Below, piece by piece: positions 28,489 through 37,192 of a stretch of 64,000 nucleotides of DNA. The DNA comes from Phycisphaerae bacterium. GTDB taxonomy: Bacteria; Planctomycetota; Phycisphaerae; UBA1845; UTPLA1. The number at the start of each line of letters is the position of its first letter. Within the stretch, counting starts at the first letter, position 1. The stretch spans positions 62,001-126,000 of the forward strand of contig DATEMU010000015.1 of assembly GCA_035275405.1 (NCBI GenBank). The letters run 5' to 3'. A program made the position numbers and the translations under genes. The notes beneath the pieces are model-generated. The model ran no database searches. It was given only the letters and a program-made list of their open reading frames with translations, and had not been told where the DNA came from.

Positions 28489-29424
28489 ATGAACGAGGGC
28501 GAGGAACGAACTACGGCAGGCCTTTTGGCCGCGTACGTGCAAAAGCAGCTCAAGCGATTCGAGAAGAACCTTGCGGCCGCGCAAACCGCCGGCGAAGTCA
28601 ACGCGGTTCACGACGTTCGTGTCGCCACACGCAGGCTGGCGGAGCCGCTGGGACTAATGGCCCGCGATTTGGGCCGAAAACAGGTCCAACACGAACGGCA
28701 ACTACTGCGCAAGGCTCGGCGTGCCCTTCGCAAGGTACGAGATCTTGATGTACTTCAGAAGTCGCTGATGGAGAATCCTGCCGGCGGTGGTCTGGAGCCG
28801 ACCGACCTCGCCCAAGTCGAAGGCATCCTTACCCAGCGGCGCGAGAAGGCGCTTTCCAGCGCCCGGCGGCAGTGGGCGCGACTGGATTCGGACAAGCTTA
28901 CTCGCCGTGTGGGCAAGTTGGCGGAGGGCTACAGGGACCTGACGCGCGAAGGTCTGGATGAGGAATTAGCCCGTCGGGTGCGAGAGCTGTTTCTGCGACG
29001 GGCCGAGCGGCTGGTGGCGCGCGATCCACGGCGTCCCGAGACCGTCGACCTGCACCAAACACGCATCTGCGTGAAGCGGCTTCGCTATGCGGCGGAATTG
29101 ATGCGCGACACCCAGGTTCATACGGATCAGGGCCTGATTGACAGCCTCGCCAAGATCCAGGAGCGGTTGGGGCATTGGAACGACGATCTGGTCGCCGCAC
29201 GATTGATTGCCCGGATCGCATACAAAATGAGCTCGTTGGTGGAGCAGCCGGCGTGGTCGGCGCGGCTCCTGACTTACTCTGCGGAGCGGGCGAGGTCCGC
29301 CGAGGCGGGACGTTTGGCAATCCTGAACGAATGGCCGCAAGTGGATTTCGCGCTGCAACGCTCCGTGGCGCCGTCCGAGAGCGGCGTGACGTATGCATCG
29401 GCGGCAATTGAGACTCCCGTTTAG
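28489..29424 (+). CDS. CHAD-domain polyphosphate-binding protein
   Basis: The frame encodes 311 residues from ATG 28489, with GGGAGGTGG just upstream; the frame is open back to 28405 but that part looks non-coding. The CHAD signature is clear: V-H-D-V-R-V-A-T-R-R-L in the first half and L-H-Q-T-R-I-C-V-K-R-L-R-Y-A-A-E in the second, giving the conserved basic residues that line the polyphosphate-binding surface. There is no CYTH domain or signal peptide, so it should be a cytoplasmic polyphosphate-binding module. The Ppx gene starts 28 bases after its stop. Confidence 0.9.
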   Translation: MNEGEERTTAGLLAAYVQKQLKRFEKNLAAAQTAGEVNAVHDVRVATRRLAEPLGLMARDLGRKQVQHERQLLRKARRALRKVRDLDVLQKSLMENPAGGGLEPTDLAQVEGILTQRREKALSSARRQWARLDSDKLTRRVGKLAEGYRDLTREGLDEELARRVRELFLRRAERLVARDPRRPETVDLHQTRICVKRLRYAAELMRDTQVHTDQGLIDSLAKIQERLGHWNDDLVAARLIARIAYKMSSLVEQPAWSARLLTYSAERARSAEAGRLAILNEWPQVDFALQRSVAPSESGVTYASAAIETPV

Positions 29425-29452
29425 GGATCAATGTCGAAAGGACCAGGCCGCC

Positions 29453-31177
29453 TTGATCGAAGCGGATCAAACGACAGAATTGCAGGCTCCCGAACCTCCG
29501 GTTGACAGCGCTTCTCCCTGGGGGGACGAACTACCGCCTCCGCTGGGTAAAACGCACGATGAAGATGAGGCCTTCCTGTCGCGCCGGCCGTCCGAGATGG
29601 TCCGGAAGCCGCCTCCCGTGAAGTTTGGTGCGATCGACGTCGGCACCAACAGTATTCACCTGGTCATGGTGGAGGTCTCGCCGGAAGGGGACTTTCGCAT
29701 CCTGGGCCGCGACAAGGAAATGGTCCAATTGGGGCGCGGCGGCTTCGTCGAGCATGTTCTCACCGAGCGGGCGATGGAGGACGGACTCGCCTGCTTGACG
29801 CGGTTCGCCAAGCTGGCGCGGCTCAAGGGGGTGGGGCGGTTGCGGGCAGTGGCCACCAGCGCGGTGCGCGAGGCCCGCAACGGCGGCGATTTCGTCCAGC
29901 GTGTGCGCCGCGCCCTGGGGCTGGAACTGCATGTGCTGAGCACCGAGGAGGAGGCTCGCCTCATCTATCTCGCCGTACGCCACGCGGTCAACCTTGGCAA
30001 CGACGACCATCTGGTGGTCGACGTCGGTGGGGGGAGCGTTGAGGTCATTGTCGGAAATGCGAACCGCCCCGAAGTGTTGTTCAGCGCGAAGCTGGGGGCG
30101 CTACGATTGTCGGAGCTCTACCTTAAGAAAGACCCGCCGGCCGTCGAGGAGATCAAGGCCCTGCGTCGGCATGTCGAATCGGCGCTGGCGGCCCTGGAAA
30201 ACAGGGTCGGTCGGCGGAAGTTCGATCGTTGCCTGGCGACCTCCGGCACGTTCGAGCACCTTGCGGAGATTTGCACGCGGCGTCGGGGCGAGGAGCAGTC
30301 GGACACGGACGTACTCCGGGTCAGCCGCGCCGAGATCAAGACGCTTCTCTCGGATCTCATCGGGACGCGCCGTGATGAGCTGCTGAAGGTGCCGGGGATG
30401 GAGGCGCGGCGCGTTTCGACGATTCTCCCTGCTGCGACCACGCTCATGGCCCTGGCTCGAATGTTCGACATTTCGCAATTCGAGTATTGCGACATGGCAC
30501 TTCGCGAGGGAATCATCATCGACCACATTGCCAGCCGCCGGGCGCATTTTCTCGCCCGGGCGACGTGGCCGGATCCGCGAACGCGCAGCGTCGTGCAACT
30601 GGCCGAGCGGTGCGGTTACAACCGGGCCCATGCCGAGCAGGTGCAGCAACTGGCCTTGTCGCTGTTCGGTCAATTGGCGGCGCTTCACCATCTCGACGAT
30701 CGCTATCGGGATCTGCTGAGCTACGCGTGCCTGCTCCACGATGTCGGCTACATGATCAGCCACAAAGGGCACCACAAGCACTCCTACTATCTGATTCGCA
30801 ATGGCGGCCTTCAGGGCTTCAGTGAACCGGAAATCGAGATCATCGCCAACATCGCGCGGTATCATCGCAAAGCCTGGCCGCGGAAATCACACTACAGTTA
30901 CCAGCAGCTTGACCGCGAGGGTCGGGACGCCGTTTGCAAGCTGATCCCGATTATCCGTCTGGCGAATGCGCTGGACCGGACGCACTACAGCGTCGCCGAC
31001 GCGCTCGATTGCCGGGTTAATGCCGATCGCGTGGAGGTGTTGGTACACAGCGGAAAGGACATGGAGCTGGAAATGTGGACGGCGCGACGGCAGTGCCCGC
31101 TGTTTGAGCGCGAATACGGAGTGCAGGTCGCCGTGAGCCTGGCATCGAACGTCAAGGAGCTGCAGACATGTCCGTAA
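29453..31177 (+). CDS. Ppx/GppA exopolyphosphatase with C-terminal HD domain
   Basis: The frame encodes 574 residues from TTG 29453, preceded by GAAAGGA; an in-frame ATG at 29393 lies inside the CHAD gene without a ribosome site. The ASKHA-fold phosphatase has F-G-A-I-D-V-G-T-N-S-I-H, A-V-A-T-S-A-V-R-E-A-R-N-G, the E-E-A-R-L-I-Y loop and V-V-D-V-G-G-G-S-V-E. The C-terminal HD part has L-L-H-D-V-G-Y and H-H-K-H-S-Y. It should hydrolyse polyphosphate ends or pppGpp. A Pro/Glu-rich N-terminal segment of about 40 residues is disordered-looking. The stop overlaps the next start. Confidence 0.9.
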   Translation: MIEADQTTELQAPEPPVDSASPWGDELPPPLGKTHDEDEAFLSRRPSEMVRKPPPVKFGAIDVGTNSIHLVMVEVSPEGDFRILGRDKEMVQLGRGGFVEHVLTERAMEDGLACLTRFAKLARLKGVGRLRAVATSAVREARNGGDFVQRVRRALGLELHVLSTEEEARLIYLAVRHAVNLGNDDHLVVDVGGGSVEVIVGNANRPEVLFSAKLGALRLSELYLKKDPPAVEEIKALRRHVESALAALENRVGRRKFDRCLATSGTFEHLAEICTRRRGEEQSDTDVLRVSRAEIKTLLSDLIGTRRDELLKVPGMEARRVSTILPAATTLMALARMFDISQFEYCDMALREGIIIDHIASRRAHFLARATWPDPRTRSVVQLAERCGYNRAHAEQVQQLALSLFGQLAALHHLDDRYRDLLSYACLLHDVGYMISHKGHHKHSYYLIRNGGLQGFSEPEIEIIANIARYHRKAWPRKSHYSYQQLDREGRDAVCKLIPIIRLANALDRTHYSVADALDCRVNADRVEVLVHSGKDMELEMWTARRQCPLFEREYGVQVAVSLASNVKELQTCP

Positions 31178-31866
31178 TGCTCGATGGATTGGCATCCCCC
31201 CATCGTTTTCCCGGCAAGCTGTTCATCGTCGAGGGCATCGACGGGTCGGGAAAGAGCACGCAAATTCACCTGCTGGAGCGCTGGCTCATGAGCATGGGCT
31301 ATAGCGTGTTCTTCACGGAATGGAACTCCGCGGAACTGGTCAAAAAGACCACCAAGCGGGGCAAGAAAAAACGGATCCTGACGCCCACGACATTCAGCCT
31401 GCTTCATGCCACGGACTTCGCCCATCGCTTGGTCAGCAATATTCTCCCGCCTCTGAAGGCCGGGATGATCGTTCTCGCCGATCGTTACGTCTTCACCGCC
31501 TTTGCCCGCGATCATGTCCGCGGCTGCGATCGCGAATGGGTCCGCAAGGTGTATCGTTTCGCGCCCCGGCCGGACGTGGCGTTCTATTTCCGTGTGCCGA
31601 TCGACATGGCGCTGCGGCGAATCACCATGGCCCGACCCACGCTCAAGGATTTTGAGGCGGGCATGGATCTCAATCTGCACACCGACCCGTTCGAGAGCTT
31701 CAAGCTGTTTCAGGGGCGAATTCTCGCCGAGTACGACCGCATGGCCCCTGAAAACGACTTCGAAGTCATCGATGCGTCGGGTAGCATCGCCGAGCAGCAG
31801 CGTCAGGTACGATCGGTCATTCTGTCGCATCTCGAACGCTACCACCGCAAACCGAGGATTGCATGA
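31168..31866 (+). CDS. Thymidylate-kinase-like P-loop kinase 1 (intact Walker A)
   Basis: This 232-residue protein starts at ATG 31168, overlapping the Ppx stop, with AAGGAG eight bases upstream. The P-loop E-G-I-D-G-S-G-K-S-T-Q has Lys29 in place. L-A-D-R-Y-V-F-T-A-F-A-R-D replaces the D-R-Y-x-x-S-x-x-A-Y-Q pattern of true dTMP kinases, and the LID region reads R-P-T-L-K-D-F-E-A-G-M-D-L. The fold is that of thymidylate kinases, but dTMP specificity is doubtful. PPK2 polyphosphate kinases share this fold, and the gene is coupled to polyphosphate genes, so a polyphosphate-linked substrate is possible (inference). Confidence 0.8.
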   Translation: MSVMLDGLASPHRFPGKLFIVEGIDGSGKSTQIHLLERWLMSMGYSVFFTEWNSAELVKKTTKRGKKKRILTPTTFSLLHATDFAHRLVSNILPPLKAGMIVLADRYVFTAFARDHVRGCDREWVRKVYRFAPRPDVAFYFRVPIDMALRRITMARPTLKDFEAGMDLNLHTDPFESFKLFQGRILAEYDRMAPENDFEVIDASGSIAEQQRQVRSVILSHLERYHRKPRIA

Positions 31867-32675
31867 GCGAGCTTCAATTTTTTGGCAAGGGCTTGCCCTA
31901 CGTCGAGAAAACCGATTATCCCGGCGTGCTCATCACTCTGGAAGGGACGGATGGCGTCGGCCGAACCACGCAACTGGTCAAGCTGCGCGAGTGGCTGGAG
32001 GTGCAGGGGTACGGCGTCATCGAGACGGGCTGGACGCGCAGCCCCTTGATTGGCCGGACCATCACACAGGCCAAGCAGGGGAGAGTTCTGAATCGGTTTA
32101 CGTATTCCCTGCTCTACGCGGCGGATTTCGCAGATCGACTGGAGAAGGAGATTCTCCCGGCGCTGAGGAGTGGTTTCGTCGTTCTGGCGGATCGCTATGT
32201 TTTCACGGCGCTGGCTCGCGACGTCGTCCGTGGCGTGGAACGCGAATGGGTGCGCGACTTGTTCGGATTTGCGCCGATCCCGCATCTTGTCCTCTATCTG
32301 AAAATCGATGTTGCAACGCTCATACGCCGGGTCATCCCCCGGGGAGTCGTCGACTATTTTGAGTCAGGAATGGACCTGGCGCTCGGCGATGACCCCTACG
32401 ATTGCTTCAAGCAGTATCAAACCCTTCTGATACGCGAATATAACAAGCTCGCTATGGAATTCGGTTTTCACGTCGTCAACGCGGCCATGAAACCGGAGAA
32501 AATCGAGGCAAAGTTACGCGACATCGTGACGACTTTCTTCGCCGGTCGAAAGTTCCTGGATTGGCCTGGCCAGCGAAAAGCAAACGTAAACGAGCAACCT
32601 CCCGCCGGCGCGTCCGCTACGGCGCCTCCACCCCTCATCGTCCCCGAGGCGGAGCCCCAAACGGCGGCTCGATAA
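31863..32675 (+). CDS. Thymidylate-kinase-like protein 2 (Walker A lysine replaced by arginine)
   Basis: This 270-residue paralog of the preceding kinase overlaps its stop by four bases. The P-loop reads E-G-T-D-G-V-G-R-T-T-Q, with Arg34 where the phosphate-binding lysine belongs. L-A-D-R-Y-V-F-T-A-L-A-R-D and G-V-V-D-Y-F-E-S-G-M-D-L align with the first copy. The C-terminal 40 residues are a Pro/Ala-rich tail. With the key lysine changed, activity may be reduced or lost; it could be the regulatory half of a heterodimer with the first kinase (inference). Confidence 0.8.
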   Translation: MSELQFFGKGLPYVEKTDYPGVLITLEGTDGVGRTTQLVKLREWLEVQGYGVIETGWTRSPLIGRTITQAKQGRVLNRFTYSLLYAADFADRLEKEILPALRSGFVVLADRYVFTALARDVVRGVEREWVRDLFGFAPIPHLVLYLKIDVATLIRRVIPRGVVDYFESGMDLALGDDPYDCFKQYQTLLIREYNKLAMEFGFHVVNAAMKPEKIEAKLRDIVTTFFAGRKFLDWPGQRKANVNEQPPAGASATAPPPLIVPEAEPQTAAR

Positions 32676-32874
32676 CAGCAGCTTTGCTCTTTCACCGTTT
32701 GCTTGATTCTGGGCACAACGCCGCGTTATCAGCCCACTCCGGCAAAGCTCCTATTCTTAATCGATATTAACTCCAGGGTCGGCAATACCGAGGCCCGTTG
32801 ATCGTTCAGTCCTTGGAGCGCGCCCACGAAGGCTCGGGACGCGCAGGCGTGAGATTCTGTTGGAGAGGTGCAAC

Positions 32875-33933
32875 ATGCTGCGAGGACGAAACAAATTGAT
32901 TCAGCGGTGCGGAGGGATCCCGGCACTGGGAGTGTTGGCGGCGATCGGATGTCAGGGTCTTTTACTTCCGGGCGTTCCTTCCGATGAGCCGACTCCAGGC
33001 GCCTCTGTCCTTCCGTCTGGCCTTACTTTGGACATTTCCGAATTCCCGGACGACGACGTCGCGCCGGATACAGCCAAATCCGCCGCCGAAGACCGGGTGT
33101 TTCCAAGTGAACACGCCCGGGTTTGTCATGCGGCCGGCGCGATCCTGCACGGGTTTCATCGGCTTCTCGATCGCGGTCTGTTACTGGCCGCCGCGATAAA
33201 TGATGACCTCGTCGCCCCGACCAATCCTCACTTGGAAGGATCGTTCGAAGTTTCTGATCGGGTGGTCCAGTACAAAGCCGATTTCTCGGCATTCGACATC
33301 GATGGCGACGGAACCGCCGACGGCTCGGGGCAGTTCGACACCGAACCGGTGGCCATTCGACTCTGGGTTCTGGCCGACGACGGTACGCCCTCGCGCTGGC
33401 TTTGCGGGTTGATTACAACGCGCGCCACGCCGGACAATGCCGGCGCGGGCCAGGTCTTTTTGCAGCCGGGCGTGGTGCATCCGTTGGTCAACCCGGATTT
33501 CAAAGTCCACGCTCAGTGGGACCGGACGAATCCGATGCACAAGTGGAACGAGGCGTACACGGTGGGGCGGCTCCGCGTTAACGTCGACGCTTCGGCCGGC
33601 CATCATCGCGTCGATGTGGAGACGCTGGCCGAAAACACCGTTCAAAAGACGGTTCGCTCGACGACGACCATCGCCGATAGCGATTTCCTGTTCTCGGAAT
33701 TGCGCTATGCCGGGCGGACGAACCGCGGCTCGCGCGTAGCGCTCGTCAACACGGAAGCCCTTGGAACTCCGAACGTTCTGGTCACCGGCCTCTGTGTCTC
33801 GCTTGAGCAATGCGAGCCGGTCCCTGGCGATCAATGCGGTTCGATTGACCCGTCGAACATGGACTTCCTCCCGGCCTCGAGCGGCGGCGCGACTGACTGG
33901 CCTGCGGATTTCCCGGACAACCCGACGTTTTAG
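32875..33933 (+). CDS. Predicted lipoprotein of unknown function
   Basis: The frame encodes 352 residues from ATG 32875, chosen for GGAGAGG eight bases upstream; TTG 32860 is an in-frame alternative. The signal ends L-A-A-I-G-C, a lipobox. The mature part includes an EF-hand-like stretch (DIDGDGTADGSGQ) and a beta-rich region (VHPLVNPDFKVHAQWDRTNPMHKWNEAYTVGRLRVNV). The C-terminus holds several Cys residues (LCVSLEQCEPVPGDQCG). I recognise no family. It stands alone between the kinase operon and the sigma-54-type promoter. Confidence 0.65.
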   Translation: MLRGRNKLIQRCGGIPALGVLAAIGCQGLLLPGVPSDEPTPGASVLPSGLTLDISEFPDDDVAPDTAKSAAEDRVFPSEHARVCHAAGAILHGFHRLLDRGLLLAAAINDDLVAPTNPHLEGSFEVSDRVVQYKADFSAFDIDGDGTADGSGQFDTEPVAIRLWVLADDGTPSRWLCGLITTRATPDNAGAGQVFLQPGVVHPLVNPDFKVHAQWDRTNPMHKWNEAYTVGRLRVNVDASAGHHRVDVETLAENTVQKTVRSTTTIADSDFLFSELRYAGRTNRGSRVALVNTEALGTPNVLVTGLCVSLEQCEPVPGDQCGSIDPSNMDFLPASSGGATDWPADFPDNPTF

Positions 33934-34315
33934 CCACCATTTCAAATGGCGCTTCGCTTGATTTGCTCTCAAGGAGGAGTCCCTCCACTTGGCATGATTT
34001 ACGACTTTCTACATCGTTTGTCGTACACGCAAAGACCCAATAAAAACTGGCCCATATATCGGTGGATGGCACACATCTTGCCTACAGGGAGGGGGACTAC
34101 ATTCTTTTTATGAGGCCTTTTGCAAGGTGCAATCATCGTAACAAATGGTAATCAAGGAAGTTGTGAATAGAAGTTGTGTGTCGCTGACTGACTAACAGGG
34201 TTGCGTTTTTGTGTGTGTTCGCACATAATGTCCGTGTATTTCTACACACAGCATGCATGGAACCCCAACGGTTCCAACCTCCGCTACACGGAATTTCAAC
34301 GCGAGCGGCGTTCTC
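33934..34315. other. Regulatory intergenic region, lower GC
   Basis: This 382-base gap is visibly richer in A/T than its surroundings, has no convincing ORF, and contains the sigma-54-type promoter at 34067-34082. T-rich and GTGTG-rich stretches follow. Activator sites would be expected upstream of 34067; I cannot define one by eye. Confidence 0.5.
34067..34082 (+). promoter_or_regulatory. Sigma-54 (-24/-12) promoter
   Basis: TGGCACACATCTTGCC matches the consensus TGGCACR-N4-TTGCW at every position except the last base, with GG and GC at correct spacing. Transcription would start near 34094, upstream of the sensor kinase and NtrC-type activator genes, suggesting autoregulation. Confidence 0.7.
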
Positions 34316-35689
34316 ATGATCCGGCTTCGTTGGCATCACCTCTTCATCGTTTTCACGATTTGCATGGCGGGGATCATTCTCCTTTCACTGGAACTCCATC
34401 GCGAGTCGTTTCAGCGAGCGGGCAAGCTTCTGGAATCCGCGGCACGTCTGGACGAGAAACCGCGCTGGTTCAAACGAATCGAACAGGGCATTCTCGAACT
34501 GAGCGCCCCCGGCAACGACGTCTTTACCTCCCACGATGTGGCCTTCGAACGACGTCGCCTGGCGCAGGCCCTCGCGAGGTTGGACGAAGAGCTGAAGTCG
34601 GAAAGTGCCCGCGCTCTGGATGTCGGCTCGCTGCAAACGCGGATCGAGGCGATGGCGGGAGCGGCGCGGACCGTCTTCGATAACTTTGAGCAACTGGAGG
34701 CCCCGGGTGTCAGCGGGGAGCAGCAACGGACTCATCTGATGAAAGCGGCTCAGGCCATGTCGCGAATGGATCGAGAACAGCTTACCGCCGTTCGGGAGAT
34801 CGGAATCCTCGCGGACCGCACCCGCGCCGAACAGCGGAACATCCTCGATGAACACGAGGAGAACTTTCAGGCGGGCATGGTGCGGGAACGATATTTCATC
34901 GCCGCGGGCGTCGTGTTTCTCTTCGGACTGCTCTGGATCGGCTATCGACTGCAAAAAACCAGCGAAGCCCTCGAAACCGAGCGGCGCCGGGTCCAGGAGG
35001 AACGTCGGGAGCGGCTGGCAGCGACGGGCGAGCTGTGCTCCAGCGTGGCGCATGGCATTCGCAATCCCTTGGCGGCGATTCAAAGTTCGGCCGAACTCAC
35101 CCTTGAAATGGGCCGGCTCGATGAGGAATCGCGCCGGCGATTGGAAGATATTCTTTCCGAAGGCCAGCGTTTGGCCGACCGCGTGACCGGTCTGTTAGGG
35201 ATCGCCCGGGTTCATGCTGAAGGATTCCAGCTACTCAATCTCCAGGACGTGGTGTCGACAGCGGTTCATGGGATCGAGCCGGAGATCAAACGGCAGGGGC
35301 TCCTCCTGCAGCGGTCATTACCCAAAGTGGCCATTTCGGTCCGCGGCGACCGGCTTCAACTCGAACAACTCGTGATCGAACTCGTGTCCAATGCGATGGA
35401 ACATTCGCCGCCGGGTCAACCGATAGAGGTCCGCTGCGATCGGCCGGTTCACAATGGCACTGCAGAGATCACCGTCCAGGATGCCGGCGAAGGAGTGCCG
35501 GTGTCAGCGCGTGGGCGGCTTTTCGATCTGTTTTTTACGACCAAACCCCACGGGACGGGAATTGGTCTGGCCACGGTTCGGCGGATCGCGCGCCTGCATG
35601 GCGGCGATGTCGTTCTGGCCGATTCGCCTCGCGGGGCGAAGTTTGTGGTATCGCTACCTACAACGGATGGAGATTTGTCAGCGGCGTAA
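34316..35689 (+). CDS. Membrane sensor histidine kinase
   Basis: The frame encodes 457 residues from ATG 34316 (MIRLRWHHLFIVFTICMAGIILL), since the transmembrane helix then follows directly; ATG 34253 adds 21 residues with no better ribosome site. A helical periplasmic sensor domain runs to about residue 190, and a second helix (FIAAGVVFLFGLLWIGY) follows. A coiled segment leads to the H-box S-S-V-A-H-G-I-R-N-P-L-A-A-I with phospho-acceptor His246. The N-box (ELVSNAMEHS), D-A-G-E-G-V-P, and G-T-G-I-G-L-A-T-V of the ATPase domain are intact. It pairs with the sigma-54 activator gene downstream, as in NtrB/AtoS-type systems. Confidence 0.9.
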   Translation: MIRLRWHHLFIVFTICMAGIILLSLELHRESFQRAGKLLESAARLDEKPRWFKRIEQGILELSAPGNDVFTSHDVAFERRRLAQALARLDEELKSESARALDVGSLQTRIEAMAGAARTVFDNFEQLEAPGVSGEQQRTHLMKAAQAMSRMDREQLTAVREIGILADRTRAEQRNILDEHEENFQAGMVRERYFIAAGVVFLFGLLWIGYRLQKTSEALETERRRVQEERRERLAATGELCSSVAHGIRNPLAAIQSSAELTLEMGRLDEESRRRLEDILSEGQRLADRVTGLLGIARVHAEGFQLLNLQDVVSTAVHGIEPEIKRQGLLLQRSLPKVAISVRGDRLQLEQLVIELVSNAMEHSPPGQPIEVRCDRPVHNGTAEITVQDAGEGVPVSARGRLFDLFFTTKPHGTGIGLATVRRIARLHGGDVVLADSPRGAKFVVSLPTTDGDLSAA

Positions 35690-35779
35690 CGGTGTTCAAC
35701 GGGTCGCTATGCGAAGGCGGCCCTACGGGATAGCTGGATGTCAGGTCAACTTTACGGAAGCATTCGGGGAGTATGAGCA

Positions 35780-37192
35780 ATGCCAAGAATTATGATAGTT
35801 GAGGACGAGCGGGTGCTCGCGAAGAATTTTCGCGAAAAGCTTTCCGCCGCGGGTTACGAAGTCGCGATGGTCCATAGCGCGAAAGACGCCGAGGCGACGG
35901 TCGGCTCCTTCGCACCGGACGTGATCATTCTCGATCTTCGATTGCCGGACGGCGACGGGCTGCAACTGCTGCCCCGTCTCAAGGAGGATGAGCCCTCCAT
36001 GCAGGTCATCGTCGTCACGGCCCACGGTAGCGAACGGGTCGCCGTTGAAGCCATGCGCGCAGGAGCCTACGAATACCTGACCAAGCCCGTCGACCTGGAG
36101 GAATTGTCCATCGTGGTCAGCCGCGCGCTGGACCACCAGCAGATGAGCGACAACCTCCGTTTTCTTCGGAATCGCGAGGAAGTGACCAGCGGACTGGACC
36201 GTATCATCGGGGAATCCGACGCCATTCGAAATTTGAAGGAAACGATCCGCCGCTTGACGCGCAGCGACGCCCTCCGCCTCCCGAATCCTCCGACCGTGCT
36301 GATCACGGGTGAGACCGGCACCGGCAAGGACCTGGTGGCGCGAGCGATTCACTATCACGGTCCACGCCGGTCACGACCCATGATCCACGTGAACTGTACA
36401 GCCCTGCCGCCGACGCTGTTTGAGTCCGAGCTCTTCGGGCACGCGCGCGGGGCCTTCACCAGCGCCGCGCAGGCCAAGCGGGGACTCTTCGAGGTCGCCC
36501 ATGGCGGGACGATTTTCCTCGATGAGATCGGACATCTCGACGCGGAGACGCAGGCGAAGCTGCTTCTGGCTGTCGAGCAGCGGCAAATCCGGCCGGTCGG
36601 ATCGACGGAAACCCGCTCCATCGACGTCCACGTCATTGCGGCGACCAATCGCGATCTGCACGGGGCCGTTGCGTCGGGTCAGTTCCGGGCGGACCTCTAC
36701 CACCGGCTCCGCGTCGTGGAGATTCAGCTTGAGCCGCTGCGCAATCGAAAGCAGGATATCCTGCCGTTGGTGGCGTTTTTCTTGGCTGCTCATTGCCGTC
36801 GGTTCGGGCTCACCGCCAAGACGCTCTCCTCTGAAGCGATGAACCTCCTGACGCGTTACCAGTGGCCGGGCAATGTCCGCGAACTTAGCCACCTTATCGA
36901 AAGCACCGTCCTTCAAGTGGACGGCGACGTCATCGAATCCGGAGACCTGCGCCTGACCGGCCCGAGCCACGGAGGCGATATTCGCATCGACTTGCCCGGT
37001 GGAAGGACGGTGCGGGTAGATTTTGAAAAGGCCGAGCCCAAGCTCGATGAAATTGAGCAGATTCTCCTGACTTCGGCCTTTGAGTTTACGGGTCACAACC
37101 TGAGCCGAGCGGCTCGGATTCTGGGTATTACGCGCGAGGCGCTTCGGTATCGGCTCCACAAGCATGCGGACGCCGTGCCCCATGAGGAGTAG
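35780..37192 (+). CDS. NtrC-type sigma-54-dependent response regulator
   Basis: This 470-residue protein starts at ATG 35780 after GGGGAG. The receiver domain has phospho-acceptor Asp52 (I-I-L-D-L-R-L-P-D-G-D-G) and ends in a linker. The AAA+ domain has Walker A G-E-T-G-T-G-K-D (177-184) and Walker B G-T-I-F-L-D-E-I-G. The sigma-54 contact loop reads G-A-F-T-S-A (224-229) instead of GAFTGA. A Fis-type helix-turn-helix closes the protein (NLSRAARILGITREALRYRL). It should activate sigma-54 promoters in response to its partner kinase. The activator gene may be cotranscribed with the dockerin-like gene that overlaps its end. Confidence 0.93.
   Translation: MPRIMIVEDERVLAKNFREKLSAAGYEVAMVHSAKDAEATVGSFAPDVIILDLRLPDGDGLQLLPRLKEDEPSMQVIVVTAHGSERVAVEAMRAGAYEYLTKPVDLEELSIVVSRALDHQQMSDNLRFLRNREEVTSGLDRIIGESDAIRNLKETIRRLTRSDALRLPNPPTVLITGETGTGKDLVARAIHYHGPRRSRPMIHVNCTALPPTLFESELFGHARGAFTSAAQAKRGLFEVAHGGTIFLDEIGHLDAETQAKLLLAVEQRQIRPVGSTETRSIDVHVIAATNRDLHGAVASGQFRADLYHRLRVVEIQLEPLRNRKQDILPLVAFFLAAHCRRFGLTAKTLSSEAMNLLTRYQWPGNVRELSHLIESTVLQVDGDVIESGDLRLTGPSHGGDIRIDLPGGRTVRVDFEKAEPKLDEIEQILLTSAFEFTGHNLSRAARILGITREALRYRLHKHADAVPHEE

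Noticed and set aside
31168..32675. Calling both P-loop genes tmk
   Set aside because: Neither has the dTMP-kinase D-R-Y-x-x-S-x-x-A-Y-Q signature and the second lacks the Walker A lysine; a housekeeping name would overstate the evidence.
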